Source: Nematostella vectensis (lineage: Eukaryota; Cnidaria; Anthozoa; Actiniaria; Edwardsiidae). Taken from it: DNA of 64,000 bases. Where the stretch lies: positions 8,915,296 to 8,979,295 of the forward strand of contig NC_064035.1 in the NCBI RefSeq assembly GCF_932526225.1, written 5' to 3'. Position 1 is the stretch's first letter; each line of letters starts with the position of its first letter. Under the pieces are notes generated by a model. It did not search any database and was not told where the DNA came from. It saw only the letters and a program-made list of their open reading frames with translations. This document shows positions 1 through 13,100 of this stretch, in pieces. Both the position numbers and the translations under genes were made by a program.

Positions 1-248
1 CCTTTGAAGTTTGCCTACTTTTCTTTTTCTTTTCTTCTTTTTTTCGCGAGCAACATCAAGAGAGAATGCTCTCTTGGCAACATTCATTACCTGGGAGATG
101 TATCGAAAGCAATAGTATTTACGAAGCTTATATAAACAATATTTGTCCAATAAGAAAATAATGCCGCCAAAGGAAACTATGGAGACTGTTTGATTAATTT
201 TGTAAATCAATTGCATAAAAATCCCAAAGAAAATAATATCATCAAAAA

Positions 249-291
249 CGCGCCAAATTGGTTGGCTCTGATTGGTCAGATCTTTCCCGCG
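249..291. promoter_or_regulatory. Putative FBXO36 promoter: E2F-like sites flanking CCAAT boxes
   Basis: Just upstream of the FBXO36 start there is an E2F-like TTTGGCGCG on the minus strand (249-257), two ATTGG (inverted CCAAT) pentamers at 257-261 and 271-275, and TTTCCCGCG at 283-291. The cluster sits about 150-190 bp before the ATG, which is where a TATA-less promoter would be expected. The motifs are seen directly; the regulatory role is inferred. Confidence 0.4.
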
Positions 292-441
292 TTTTTCTTG
301 CTTGCGAAAAAAAAAAAGACACGACTGAGACGAGACTGAGAGCGTGTGCGTACAGGAACAAAAAAACAACAACATCAAAATAACATTTATCTATCAATTG
401 CTAGAGCAAACAAGAAATATACAAAGAAAATCTGCAAAGCA

Positions 442-993
442 ATGAGCAAAGGGATCATATACGTTGAAAAGGCCGGCCAAGCGCCGGCCCCAAGCAAAGA
501 TTTTCATCAGATTGTGGTGAACGAGACAGAGGTGATTTGGCGAACATGGCGAATAGCGGTTCGACGGGAGCAGAGAGCGGTACCACCAAGCACTAAAAAA
601 GTACTGTGGGCAGAGTTTGATCAAGACGAACTTCTACAGAGCGACATCCACCGTGTCTTTGGCGAGGAAATGCTTCGGCTGGTGCATGGTATAGCTTGTG
701 GAGACTGGTTGGTGAGATTACCACCAAAAGTTGTTGTTCGACTTTGCGCGTTTCTTCACCTGATTGATGTTGTTCGTCTCAGCACGCTTAATAGATACTT
801 GAATAATATTTGCTCAAGTGACGAGGTGTGGACAAGGATTATCAAGCAACAATGTCCTGACATAACGACCGAGATGAAAAATATGGCCAAAGATTTGGGA
901 TGGAAGAAGACATTTTTTGCAAACAAACTCCACCACCAAGTCGCTTCCCGTAAATTAAGAGAGGAGGCAAAAAAGCACATTGTCTACTACTAG
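442..993 (+). CDS. FBXO36: F-box only protein 36 (intronless)
   Basis: A 183-residue protein, close to the usual FBXO36 length of about 188. The N-terminus carries the family block AGQAPAPSKDFHQIVV followed by VIWRTWRIAVRRE, and an F-box spans about residues 89-135 (LPPKVVVRLCAFLHLIDVVRLS). After it comes the family tail containing GWKKTFFANKL. F-box proteins bind SKP1 and act as substrate receptors in SCF ubiquitin ligases; the FBXO36 substrate is not known to me. The reading frame is open upstream to 346 but without an ATG, so the ATG at 442 is chosen. A likely poly(A) signal AATAAA lies at 1089-1094. The gene is a single exon, opposite in strand to the phosphatase whose exon 31 starts 150 bp downstream. 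The remaining phosphatase exons must lie beyond the left edge, so FBXO36 appears nested in one of its introns. Confidence 0.9.
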   Translation: MSKGIIYVEKAGQAPAPSKDFHQIVVNETEVIWRTWRIAVRREQRAVPPSTKKVLWAEFDQDELLQSDIHRVFGEEMLRLVHGIACGDWLVRLPPKVVVRLCAFLHLIDVVRLSTLNRYLNNICSSDEVWTRIIKQQCPDITTEMKNMAKDLGWKKTFFANKLHHQVASRKLREEAKKHIVYY

Positions 994-1088
994 AACTAGC
1001 TTTACGAAGAACACGTTTACAACCTCCTCAACATATTTTTAAAACAAATTGGTATATTGTGTATACAATGGTTGCATGTTTTATCAAG

Positions 1089-1094
1089 AATAAA
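1089..1094 (+). terminator. Poly(A) signal of FBXO36
   Basis: Canonical AATAAA 96 nt after the FBXO36 stop codon. Confidence 0.6.
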
Positions 1095-1143
1095 AAATTT
1101 GTTCAGCCCGAAAAAAAGTTTTTTAAATAATTTAAATTCTTAC

Positions 1144-4100
1144 CGTGGTCCGGCCATGCGAGGTACTGAAGTTGGATGATAACTCGACTTCGCAGCGTCT
1201 GCCAGAGGCAAAGCAAATATTACTTATTTTATTGATGAAAAGCATCTAAACTGAAATGACGAGAAAACAATGCATAGATAAATAAGAGAAAAACGGGAAA
1301 ACTTTCACTTATTACATTAACGTTGGTATTAAAAATTGCATTACGGTGGTGTATGTGTAGGATAAAACTTTAATCATAAAAATACTAATACAAAAACTTG
1401 AGACATCACTACGGTTAAAGCTTTTAAAAGCTCCTGTGGGCTTATTTCTTTTCTTTTTTTTTTGTCGTGAAAAAGAAGGGGTTTTTTAAACAGAGAGAGG
1501 GGGCTTTATTAACAATCTCTTCTGTTTTGGCACTAGGACGTTTTGGCCCTCAGATGCTATAAACTAGTGTACGCTTGTCTCTAGTAATATTTGGTATCTT
1601 TTTACAGATAAAACAAGAACTAAACACTTTTACTCTTGTGCTTTTTAGGGAAAAATAGGGGGGCTTAATAATGAGAGGCTTATTGTCCCGAGAGGCGAGC
1701 TTTATTATATAACAGGTGAGAGGGTACCACTTACCGTGGTATCAGTGACATACATCTCTCGGTACACATACGATGGAGAGAAATCGCGGATCTTGTTACA
1801 CACCACCTCCAGGTTTCCAAAAGTCCAGGTGTCTTCACCTTCAGGCCAGTACTGATGACATTTGACCTGGAAATCCAACACCACACATGACATTTGACCT
1901 GGAAATCCAACCCCACACATCACATTTTACCTGGAAAACCAACACCACACATCACATTTGACCTGGAAATCCAACACTGCATATCAAATTTGACTTGGAA
2001 ATTAACAGAACACATGGTACTGTGGCATGGCCAGGAGCCCAAAAAGCCCACATTTTCTCTGGTATTTTGAAGGAATGTCTCATATATTTACTGCATTTTT
2101 GGATGCTGAAAGGGGGGACCTGGCCCCGGGCTATGCCTGTGTTAATCTTGGGACAAAGTAACACAACACATGGTAATCTTGGGACAAACTAACACAGCAC
2201 ATGGTAAACTTGGAACAAACTAACACAACACATGATAAACTTGGGACAAACTAACACAACACATGGTAAACTTGGGACAAACTAACACAACACATGGTAA
2301 ACTTGGGACAAACTAACACAACACATGGTAAACTTGGGACAAACTAACACAACACATGGTAAACGTGGGACAAACTAACACAACACATGTTAAACTTGGG
2401 ACAAACTAACACAACACATGGTAAACTTGGGACAAACTAACACAGCACATGGTAAACTTGGGACAAACTATTACAGCACATGGTAAACTTGGGACAAACT
2501 AACACAGCACATGGTAAACTTGGGACAAACTAACACAGCACATGGTAAACTTGGGACAAACTAACACAGCACATGGTAAACTTGGGACAAACTAACACAG
2601 CACATGGTAAACTTGGGACAAACTAACACAGCACATGGTAAACTTGGGACAAACTAACACAGCACATGGTAAACTTGGGACAAACTAACACAACACATGG
2701 TAAACTTGGGACAAACTAACAAACACATGGTAAACTTGGGACAATCCAACACAACAAATGCTAATTTGAAGACAAAAAATGCTTTTGCCAGCAGCAAAAC
2801 CTTCTAATAGCATAAGACTTTTTATCTATTTGCATTTACTAAGACTGAACTCACCCTTCCTCGTTCCATTGTTGTAGTCAGCATTATGACCAAAGTGGAT
2901 TCTTGTTCCCATATCATCTAGAAAAAGCATGATTTAATATAAACCAATCATCCAAGTTATCTAAGACTCAAAATAAGACAAATTCTGGTTATTAAAATAT
3001 ACCTGCCAGAAATCCCCACAGGTTTTTTCAAGAGGACCTTGAGCTGCAATGTATCGTAACACAATCCCACGGGATGGCACCTCCATCTTAAGGGAAAGAA
3101 AATTCAATTACAAAAGAAATAAATACATGTACAAAAGGCATGCTCATACAACAAATGATTGAATCCTTGGGTTAATCAAAGAATAACTTATCCTTGGGAA
3201 TCCCTCCCTCTTTGATGATTTTTTGTTTTTCCGATATCTTGGGATACTGTTACATATGAAATGTTGCTTACATTGACAAAGTTTGCATTGATGTAATCAC
3301 TGCCTTTGAAAAGCTTGACACGAGTTTCATCATCTGAAAATTAAACAAAATATGTCATTGAAGAAAACCAATGATTAAATCTCAATGCAATGCTGATCAG
3401 TGCAGCAGGAAATATCCTTACATGGAAGGATGTCACGGTATCTGTTTTTAGGAAGATTTTCTGGTTTTCTGGCGTCATCCATTGCCATCCCTGGCTTCTT
3501 TCTGTACAGCTCCTAGCAAATACAAAATGTCAAAAAGTTCAGTAAATCTATACCAAAACATATGGTGCATCACCAGTCCTGTAAGCAACAACTACTTTGG
3601 GTAGGGTGGTATAACTTGTTTACAAATAGTTATTATATGTATATAGAGTTATCAACTACTTACTTGGAAATATACAAGGAGGTCTCCACTTTCTAGGTTC
3701 TGAGAATGAAGAAACCAATATTCAATTGAAAAAAAGCAACTAGGACAGGATAAAGGACATTTAAAATTCAATTTACTTGATAGTCCGGCTACACACCAAA
3801 ATTCTAGCTATTTTTTTAAAATAAGGTTATAAAGCTAAGAGCAGGAGCTAGGGTTTTGAAAAAAAGCTTGTGGTCTTTGTTGTAGTTTGATAATCACCTC
3901 CCTAAGCTGTTCTATGGAGACTTTGAGGCCTTCACAGTCCCTCTGCTGTTGCTTTTCCCTCTTGGATACAAGAGCTGCCTCTACTTCCTTTTCGTGCTTA
4001 AGTTCCTGTGCATTGTATTGCTCTACAGAGACCGTGTGAACAGGAGAATCATCCAGTGACCGGGAACCATTAGGTGCAAACACTAGAAATAGTGACAAGG

Positions 4101-7100
4101 GAATCCTTCAGTAGTGTTAAGTAATTTTCAAAAAGCAATCTCATACAATAGGTGAATTGTAGACAATAAATGCAAATAACAGGGAGAAAGGGGAAGGATG
4201 AGCTCAACTAGTAGGTCTGCATAAAGAATGGTGGCTTACTGATTACTCAAGTGATTACTAACCATATGGTCTGATTACAGGAGTGATTGCTAACCATTTG
4301 GTCTGATTACAAGAGTAATTACTAACCATTTGGTCTGATTACAAGAGTAATTACTAACCATTTGGTCTGATTACAAGAGTAATTACTAACCATTTGGTCT
4401 GACTACAAGAGTAATTACTAACCATTTGGTCTGATTACAAGAGTGGTTACTAACCATTTGGTCTGATTACAAGAGTAATTACTAACCATTTGGTCTGATT
4501 GTCAAGATCAGGGTATTGCTTCTTGACTGACTGACACTTCGGATTAAGTCAACAATCTATAAAACACAAACAATCATTCACAGATGAAAATTCATGATCA
4601 TGGGTTGTGGAGGCAGGGGCCCTCTTCCTTATACAACTAGCTTTTATGTAAATTCTCTGTAATTTACCAAATGACCTTCCAACTCCTTGTGATTTTTTTT
4701 CTCCCTGCTCTACCAAGATATGCTGAGCAATGCCATAAACAGTAAGTGAACATGTACTGTACTGCTTATGTTATTTATGGATGGCCACTAAAAAAAAAAA
4801 CAAGGATGGGGAGGTGGGTGGGTGAGCTCACCTCTATCCAGTTTTTTCTCTGATTTTTTGGATTTTTTTTTTACTTTAAAAGATCCATAAGACAGCATAA
4901 AATTGTACTAAATGCAGCTAAATTGAATGCAGTCATTGGTGGTTTCTTGTTGGTTGTGGTTTTCTTGGGATGAGGTACAGATCATACTTTCGGGTAATGC
5001 TTATTAAACATGATCTTGGCAAAAAAAGGCCAACAATAGGCGCACATGTAGATAAATCAAACAAACAGATCTCCAACCTCTTGATGGATGAGTCCCTTCA
5101 TGGCCTGCCCATTGATAAAGATAATCTCATCTCCTTCTTGTAGCTGAGGCATACACAAATCTGCCTGCAAACAAAACACAATAAATTGTACAAGTTAGCA
5201 ACAACAAGCAAAACATTGGTGTCTAGTAATGTTTGCTTACCGGTGTTCCACGAGCTATCTTTGATACAATCACAGGCAGATTGATGTCTGCACCCCCCTG
5301 ATAACAAACGATTATGCTTTTGTTATACTATGACCAAATAATAAGCAGAAAGATGTGTATTTTGATTGATAAAATCTGCTGTTGAGAAAATTAAATTATC
5401 GAGAAACAACATGATGATGGCAATCTTAATTTTATTTTTTTAAACAAAATAATTTACCTGCACATTAAATCCAAATCGGCCTTCCTTGTCAGGCTCCATT
5501 CTACAATATCAAGGATTTAGTTAACATACAGCCTGTACCAAAACCTTAAATTTCTTTTCATCCATTTCCATCCATGTAATGTGAGATGTTCGGAGCATAA
5601 TAACTAATAATAAAAATAAAACTTAACAGAGCTTGATAATTATTTTGGAATCTTCTACATGATTGTCTGTTTCCAAGCAAAAATAATACTTACATCACTC
5701 TTCAACCGTGCAATTGCCCTGTTTAAACATCTCCTATTGAGTAGACCCCCCTCTACCATGATCACAATACACACCTGACAGTGATAAGTCCTTCTTGTGG
5801 TGTGGAACCATTAGCCTGTTAAAAAAGCACGTTAATCACATTAAACAAAGCACAACTGACACTAGTATAACAGGCACTGAGAGAAAACCACATACCAAAG
5901 GTTAGAGAAAGAATTCAGTAAAAGAAGTTTATCAACAAAGAAAATCCTGAACAATGAAATAGAGACAGGTTAAAGAAACATACCAAAGATTTGTCATCAT
6001 AGTTGGCAGAATCCAACGAGTCAAGTGACGCAAAGTCCAGCTTACGCTACAGAATACATGGAGAGTTCCACACAAAGAAGAGGAGGAAAAAGAGAGGGGA
6101 TAAATAGGTCTGTTTGATGTCTAAGCCTGTATGGCGTAGATGGCTTTCTGTCTGTCTCTGTTTGTCTGTCTGTCTTACTGTCTGTCTGTTCTGTTTGTCT
6201 GTCTTTGGCTTTCAATTAATCTGTCAGTCTCGAATGGCACATTGGGCTAACACCATATTGTGTTACAGACAAATCAGAGGTAAGTCAAGGTTTTGATAAG
6301 GAAAGAAGAGAAAAAAGTCCAAAGTTGATGTCAGGTTTAAAAGTTCCAATAAGTTATCAGATCAAGTTAGTCACTTTGACATCTAGCTCTAACTACATGT
6401 TTATCACATAATACCTGTAGTTCTGGGGTAAGCCCTGACTTAGTTGCTCCAACGTTAGCACTAGTGCTCAGAGAACGTTTGAAATTTGTCCTATCGAGTC
6501 TGAAAAACATTTTGTGATCAAATATGTGACAATATGACACTATAATCCAATATCAACTTTCACAGCCTAGGAACTCACTTTTCCGTGCTGTTTGGTGCAG
6601 ACGCATAGTGAAATGGAGGGGCATGTTTCTCGCCATACATTGAGTCTTTCTCAAATTCTCTGTCAAGATCAAGTCGTCGCAAGCTTCTTGACCCTATCAA
6701 CAGTGAATAATGGGTTGTATCACTAGCTATCACTTTTACAATGCAAATTGTGTAAATAATGTCCATAATATGCAGGGGTACCTCTTCATAATGTCCATAA
6801 TATGCAGGTATAATCATTCATAATGTTGATAATATACAGGGGTACCTTTACATGATGGCAATGATAAATAAAGCATACTTACAGGTCCCAGAGTCACTGC
6901 GTTTAGAGTATCGTCTACTTAGCGTCCTGCCACAGGAAACAGATTTGGTCAGCCTGTTTTTTTCATCACAATTGGCGACTTTCACTAAGAAATCATGTGT
7001 CTCTGGCTTTTGGTGGCAAAATGACAACAACAAAAAGCAACTTACACAGTGCTTAGGCCAGAACATTTTTTTGTCAGAAAGGGCATATTATCATTGAAAG

Positions 7101-10100
7101 ATTTTATATTTTTTGACACATTGGGCTGTGGTCCCTGTGGTTTCTGGGGTTCCATGATGGTTTCTATGTTTATTTTGCCTTGAATTACATATTTGAAGAA
7201 GAGAATAGGTAAAATATACATATATTTACCTGACAATCTTGGGCTCAGGCCGAGCATGGGTCCGACTCTCTTCAATAGCCTGGTACTCAGTCTTCCCTCT
7301 GTGAAAAAAAAACAACACTAACATTACAATCATGAACTATCATTATAGCTAGTGTCAACATAGTCAACATCACCACCATTATCATTCAGAAATTATTATC
7401 AACAATATAATCTTCACCATCATTAATACAAACTATTATCATTAAAGTCAAAAACCATCATCACTACTACATAACTTATCATCATTACCACATCATCATC
7501 ACCACCATGACTTTCGCCATCATCTTTGTCACCAAATCCCAATCATCATTATTACCAAAAACATCAACATAATCATTATTATCACCATCTTGATTATCTT
7601 TATCATCATCATTCATCACCACTAACACCAACTTCATTGCCAGTATCATCTCTACTATAACCATTATCTTGACCTTCACCTTCAATAAAATCACCAACAA
7701 CATATACATCAACATCATCTACCCTATCGATCATAACCCACAATTATTGTTACCATGACAACTGATACCACTGGCACTGTCCCCATGACATGAGTCATTG
7801 TTGTCATCACTTAAAAACACTTACTTGTATCTATATTTGGATCCCATTCTGAGCACACGCTTCTCTGTTGCTTTGGGATAATGAGTTCTGGGAATTGGTT
7901 AAGAGCAACATTAACATTCATTGAACTGGCTTTTTCCAATAAACAAGAATAAAATACTTCTCTTATGATCTCTCTCATTACAACAAATGATAATTATTTT
8001 ATCTAATACGACATTTTAAAGAGTAAAAATTTTTAAGAGTAAAAATTCTTGACAAAAAAATGCCCAGCGATATGGCACACTAAAATGTTCACTAAGATTA
8101 TAAATATTGTCACTCAAGTGAAAAACTATAAACAATCGGCATTACTAAAAGGCGGAACCGCAGGAACCAGTATATTTCGCTTAGTCATAGGGGTAGGGAT
8201 GTCATACTAGGATCACCATTCATTTCCTTTCTAATCTGAACAAAAAAAAACATTCCGTTGTGAAATGCTAAGACAACATCACTAAGCGCAGATGTTCTAC
8301 GTTATTTCACGCTTATTTGACATTCTGTCATATGCAATTTGTATCCATTTGTATCGGATTAGTAACAACAAAACCCTTGTTTTAGAAGCGCGTCTCGTTA
8401 GAGGTAACACAGGCAAGCGTTCGTAGTTTTAGCCTTCGTAGGTTTAGCGTTCCGATTTCCGTCGAAAGTTCCGAATAAGAAACAAAAAGATTCTTGTTTA
8501 GAAGCACTGGTTCTGCCGGTTCCGCTTTTTAGTAATGCCGAGAAACAATTAATGAGCAATCATTAACACACAAGCAATTTGAGGCACAATGAGTATAAGC
8601 ATAATTTTAGATAGTTCTATAAATAAAATGTTAGTCAGTGTATAAAGTCCAGCTGATGACGTTTACCTGTAAAATGAATGGTATTCCACACACACTTTCC
8701 ATAAATTCTTGCAAGATCGATATGTGAGCATTTGGAAACCAATGATGTTATCAGTCCACTCATTCTGTAATAAAAATAAGCAACAGTTGAAAGCTTTAAA
8801 AAGTACTAGTAAGTAATTGGTCTTGAGCCAAACTTGAGTACTAAAGAGTTTGGGCACTAATAATAATCAACAGTCTTTTCTGTAGTTGTTCTTATGTTGT
8901 TAACCACTTTTAGAAAGGTAATATTTGTTGACTGACACAGGACTGTGATTGAGTCTGTTATTAAGAATTGATAAATACCTAATGTTTCTGAGTTATCTAC
9001 AGGCATTGGTTTCTTTTCTGTATAATTGTAAGATATCGAAAAGACAAAATTTGCTGTCTGTTACACTAACTTACCCAATCAGGGCGAATTTGGATAAAGA
9101 ACCTCTTTCGTTTAAAGCACACTTTGACTATCTTTGACCTGGAAAGGGAAAATACTTGGTTACGGTTGTTGTGTGTTATCCTTCCCTAAAAAAAATTGAA
9201 AATCTGATATAAGAAAGAAAAAAACAGCTGGAAAATGAAGAAAATATTGTGATTGTTTCACATAAAAAACAGCGCTGGCCATTATTCCTGAAACTATTTA
9301 AAGTATTTAAAATGTCTAAGTACTTTTTCATTCATCTTACCAAGGAAAAAAATTGATCTTGCATTTGTTGTGGTAGACAGTCAAGCCAAGAGCAGAGACT
9401 CCAAGAAACAGGTCTGTACCATCATGATCCTACAGAAGCATTCCACAGTAAGAACATCATCATCAACACCACAACAATCATCATCAGCATCAGAAAGAAC
9501 ATTATCACCACGACCATCATCCTTTGCACAGATCTGTACCATCAAGATCCAACAGAAGTGTTTCACAGTAAGACAATCATTGTCATCAAGAACAAAATTA
9601 TCATAATCTTCATCATCATCATCACTGACGTCATCATCTCCAACCATCATTAACAACATCACCACCATCACCAAGAACATCTTCATCTTTACTGTCATCC
9701 TCATCACAGGTCTGTGCCTTCATGATGCTACAGAAGCATTTTACAGTCAGAAAAAGCACATTAAATGCATTTACCTTTGCACAGTGAAGGTCAACACCGT
9801 ACAGGTCAAGCGTCTTGGCAACTTCCAGAAAATTAAATTCAGCATCAGCAGGAGTTTGGCCTCTGGAGAGTTAATAAGGAAAGTGGTAAGTTTATTTTCA
9901 AGTCATTGCAAGAAGGATAGGTGCATTAATAAAATTAGCTGACAAAGCAAGAGACAAGTAGAAGCCATCAAGGTCACTGGATAGTGCTAATGGGAGGGGA
10001 GTGGAGGTACACCCTATGCCCATCCCTAGCTACCCTCCTGGGAAGGTTTTTCTCTTTTTCTGCCTTGCTTTGCTCGTTTCATGTTGGTCCTGTGTTTGTT

Positions 10101-13100
10101 TGCTTGCTTGCTGTTTTTACTCTAAAGATATATTATACTCACTTATTAATGACTTTAACTCTGATCTCTAGTTTAACTTTTGGGGTAGTCCATATTTAAT
10201 AAGCCCCAGGCTACAAGGAATGCCACCTTATTTGTATTCATATTAGAGCAAAAAATGGCACGAAATTTTCCAATTCTCATATATATATATATAAGCTCAA
10301 GATTCCACATACAAGGAGTTCCTCTGACCAAAAGCTTAATTTCAAATTTTAACAATATTTATATATTAGTGAGCAAAGCTGGCTTAATTTCTGATCAGAG
10401 CCTGACTTCTCCCTAAATACGAGGAGAATTCATACTTTGAACATTTGAAAATTGCACTTCAAGCCACATATCTTGAAGACAAATCCATTTGAAAAGAAAA
10501 AAAAAACACTTTTTGATGTTGTTTTAAATAACATAAGGAACCTCTATGCAAAAATTCAAGCTTACCGAAGTTAACCAGACCTTATTTTTGGAAAAACTTT
10601 TTTTTGGGAAACAACTTGTTATTATTTTCTTTTTATATGAAAAAAATGTATTTGTTTTCCTTGTTTAAACAAAAAACTGAACTGAACACTGGACAGTGCT
10701 AATGGAAGGGGAGTGAGGCAGAATTCACTACGCCCATCCCTGGCTACCTTCCTGGGAGGATCAGTATCCAGCGGGCCTCCATGTGAATAAAAAGCCAGAT
10801 TGTAAAAAAATAAAATAAAAGTAGACATTTAAAATATAGAGGGCTCCAGGTTATTTAGATAAAGGGAAAAAATACAAAAGGGTCACAAAACAAGGGAGAA
10901 GCATAAAAAAGCTGATTTTGTAAGATAACTACCACAGGAAATATTCACTTACATGTGGTGCTTGTGGAACTCTGCCGCTCTTTCCTCAAAGTCATCAGTC
11001 TGAATAAAGCGATGAAATAAACCTCTTTAGTAAATTGCTGAGGGGCAAACACTAAGACATAAATGTTTTAGGGCTCTAAAAATATGAAATCATAAAACTT
11101 AAGTAATAAATATAGGTTGTGGTCCCTGTGTAGTTTGATAGTTCTTATTTTTTTTATTGCATTTTGTTATTAGAAAAATTGTACTTGATTAATCAACTTT
11201 ATGAAGAAGATTGAATTTTGACAGTAATATTTCAAAATACCAATTTAAATCTTTGAAAGTGTCAAATGAAAACTTGGAAAATTAGATTTAATCTGACTTT
11301 GACAACTTTTTTACACTTTTTTTTTGGGGGGGGGGGGGGGGGGGCTGTGTTTCAGTTCCATTCTTTAAAGGGTTTTTTTTTTTTATAATTTTTCAATCAG
11401 CATTAAAAATACTATACCAACACCCAAGGGGTGAATAATATTAATTTGAGTTCTGCCTATGGCAAAACAAACATGAGACAATATACAAGATGAATATGTC
11501 ATTGTTCTACCTGGTCAGGGATGAATCTGAATTCTGAGACATAGCCATCCAGGTGGAGTTTAGGGTCATAATCACCTAACTCAGCTAAAACATGTACCAA
11601 ACACAATAAATTAGACATTTTGAACAGGAGCTTTTCAAAATCTATCTGCTAACAGCCGGGCAACAAAGTTTTTAGGCAAAATGGTCTTTCAAAATTAATT
11701 TAAAAAACAAGCATACACATATGTACCTTGTAAAATGTAAGAGGAAAGTTCAGCAGCAGTATCATACAAACAAGGCAATCTATAGAAAAGTCAACAAAAA
11801 CATATTGAGAAAAAAAAAAAAAAACACACAGTAGAAATAGTATGTACAATATGATAAACATTATGTATTATAAGTAAACAAACATCACCTTCCAGTAAGG
11901 ATGTCCCGCTTTATTTGAAGATAAAAATAGTATCTGAAAATGCAATTGTAAAAAAAAAGTGATAAAGATTCTTAAGAAAATAAAACAATAACTTTAAGTG
12001 GAATGTTGCCCTTAGTGGAATGTTTTATTGAGAAATGTACCTTGTTAAGTCCTCAACTAGCTTTGATGGATCAGATACAAAGAAACGTACACAGAAGTAG
12101 AAAATATATGGAGGTGTTCCTAAAAGAAAAACAAACTTCATAATTTCCAACACAAGTTGTCATTGCCACTACTATGTATATATCTCTCAATGAAAGCCAC
12201 AATTTTTGTATCATTGCAATTGAATCAAAAGTAGCCAGCAGCTACAACCAGAAAGAAAAGGTACAAAGCCAACTCTAAAAGCAACTCACTAAAACAACAC
12301 CCACCTTTTTTTTGCTTCCTTATTATTTTATCATCCTGGAGCCATTGCTATTAAATTAAATTAGAAAATAAGTAGTTAGTGATTTGAAAATTTAAGGAAA
12401 GAAAACAGAATTGATTCAATTTGTATATCTACAATAAAATCTTCCATAAGTTTAACAATACTTTTAGCCCATGTGTTATAGCCTTGGTAGAGTAGGTGAG
12501 CCATAATTATAACAATTATTCGGAAAATGCTAAATAAATTATCTCAAAAAAAAGTTCTACAAAATGTTGTCGTCTGCAACATGGCTTTTATATCTTAGTC
12601 CCTAAGTGCAGACAGCCTGTGAATTTCGCCAGCATAAAGGGGGGCAAAGCCGGTTTAATCAACATGTTTTACCTGATTTCTACCACATTCACCAACCCAA
12701 TTTCGTAACACTAGTGGATCATACATTCTGACTGATGACAGCATCAGTAAGTGTGTACAAGGGAGACCAAGACAAAACTGGGATAAATCCTAAAGTTGAA
12801 CTCATGAAATGCAACTAATAAAGGATGCTTGTATATACAATGCTGAGTCAAAAGTCCTATCTTCTAATAGTTGCTAAAATTATTTCATATAAGGGATTTC
12901 TAAAATAAATTCCCAAGAAGTCTGAGCTAAATACACAAGTCCTATTGTAGTGGCACCCCTATTAATTAAGTGCCGCACAATACAAGTGGCCGCTTAATGG
13001 AGGTTGGCCTCTTTAATGGAGGGTGGTTGCTTAGTAAGGGCAGTGCTGTAGCTTGTTTACCAGCCAGTGGTAATGCACTGTCTGTAACTATCACAGCCTA

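Noticed and set aside
2142-2765. CRISPR-like array
   Set aside because: Units are contiguous direct repeats with no unique spacers, in a eukaryotic intron; the same holds for the 32-, 56- and 21-bp arrays.
9381-9707. 108-aa acidic frame (Asp-rich)
   Set aside because: Arises from CAT/ATC triplets and the duplicated exon 10 start; the true exon covers only 9341-9429.
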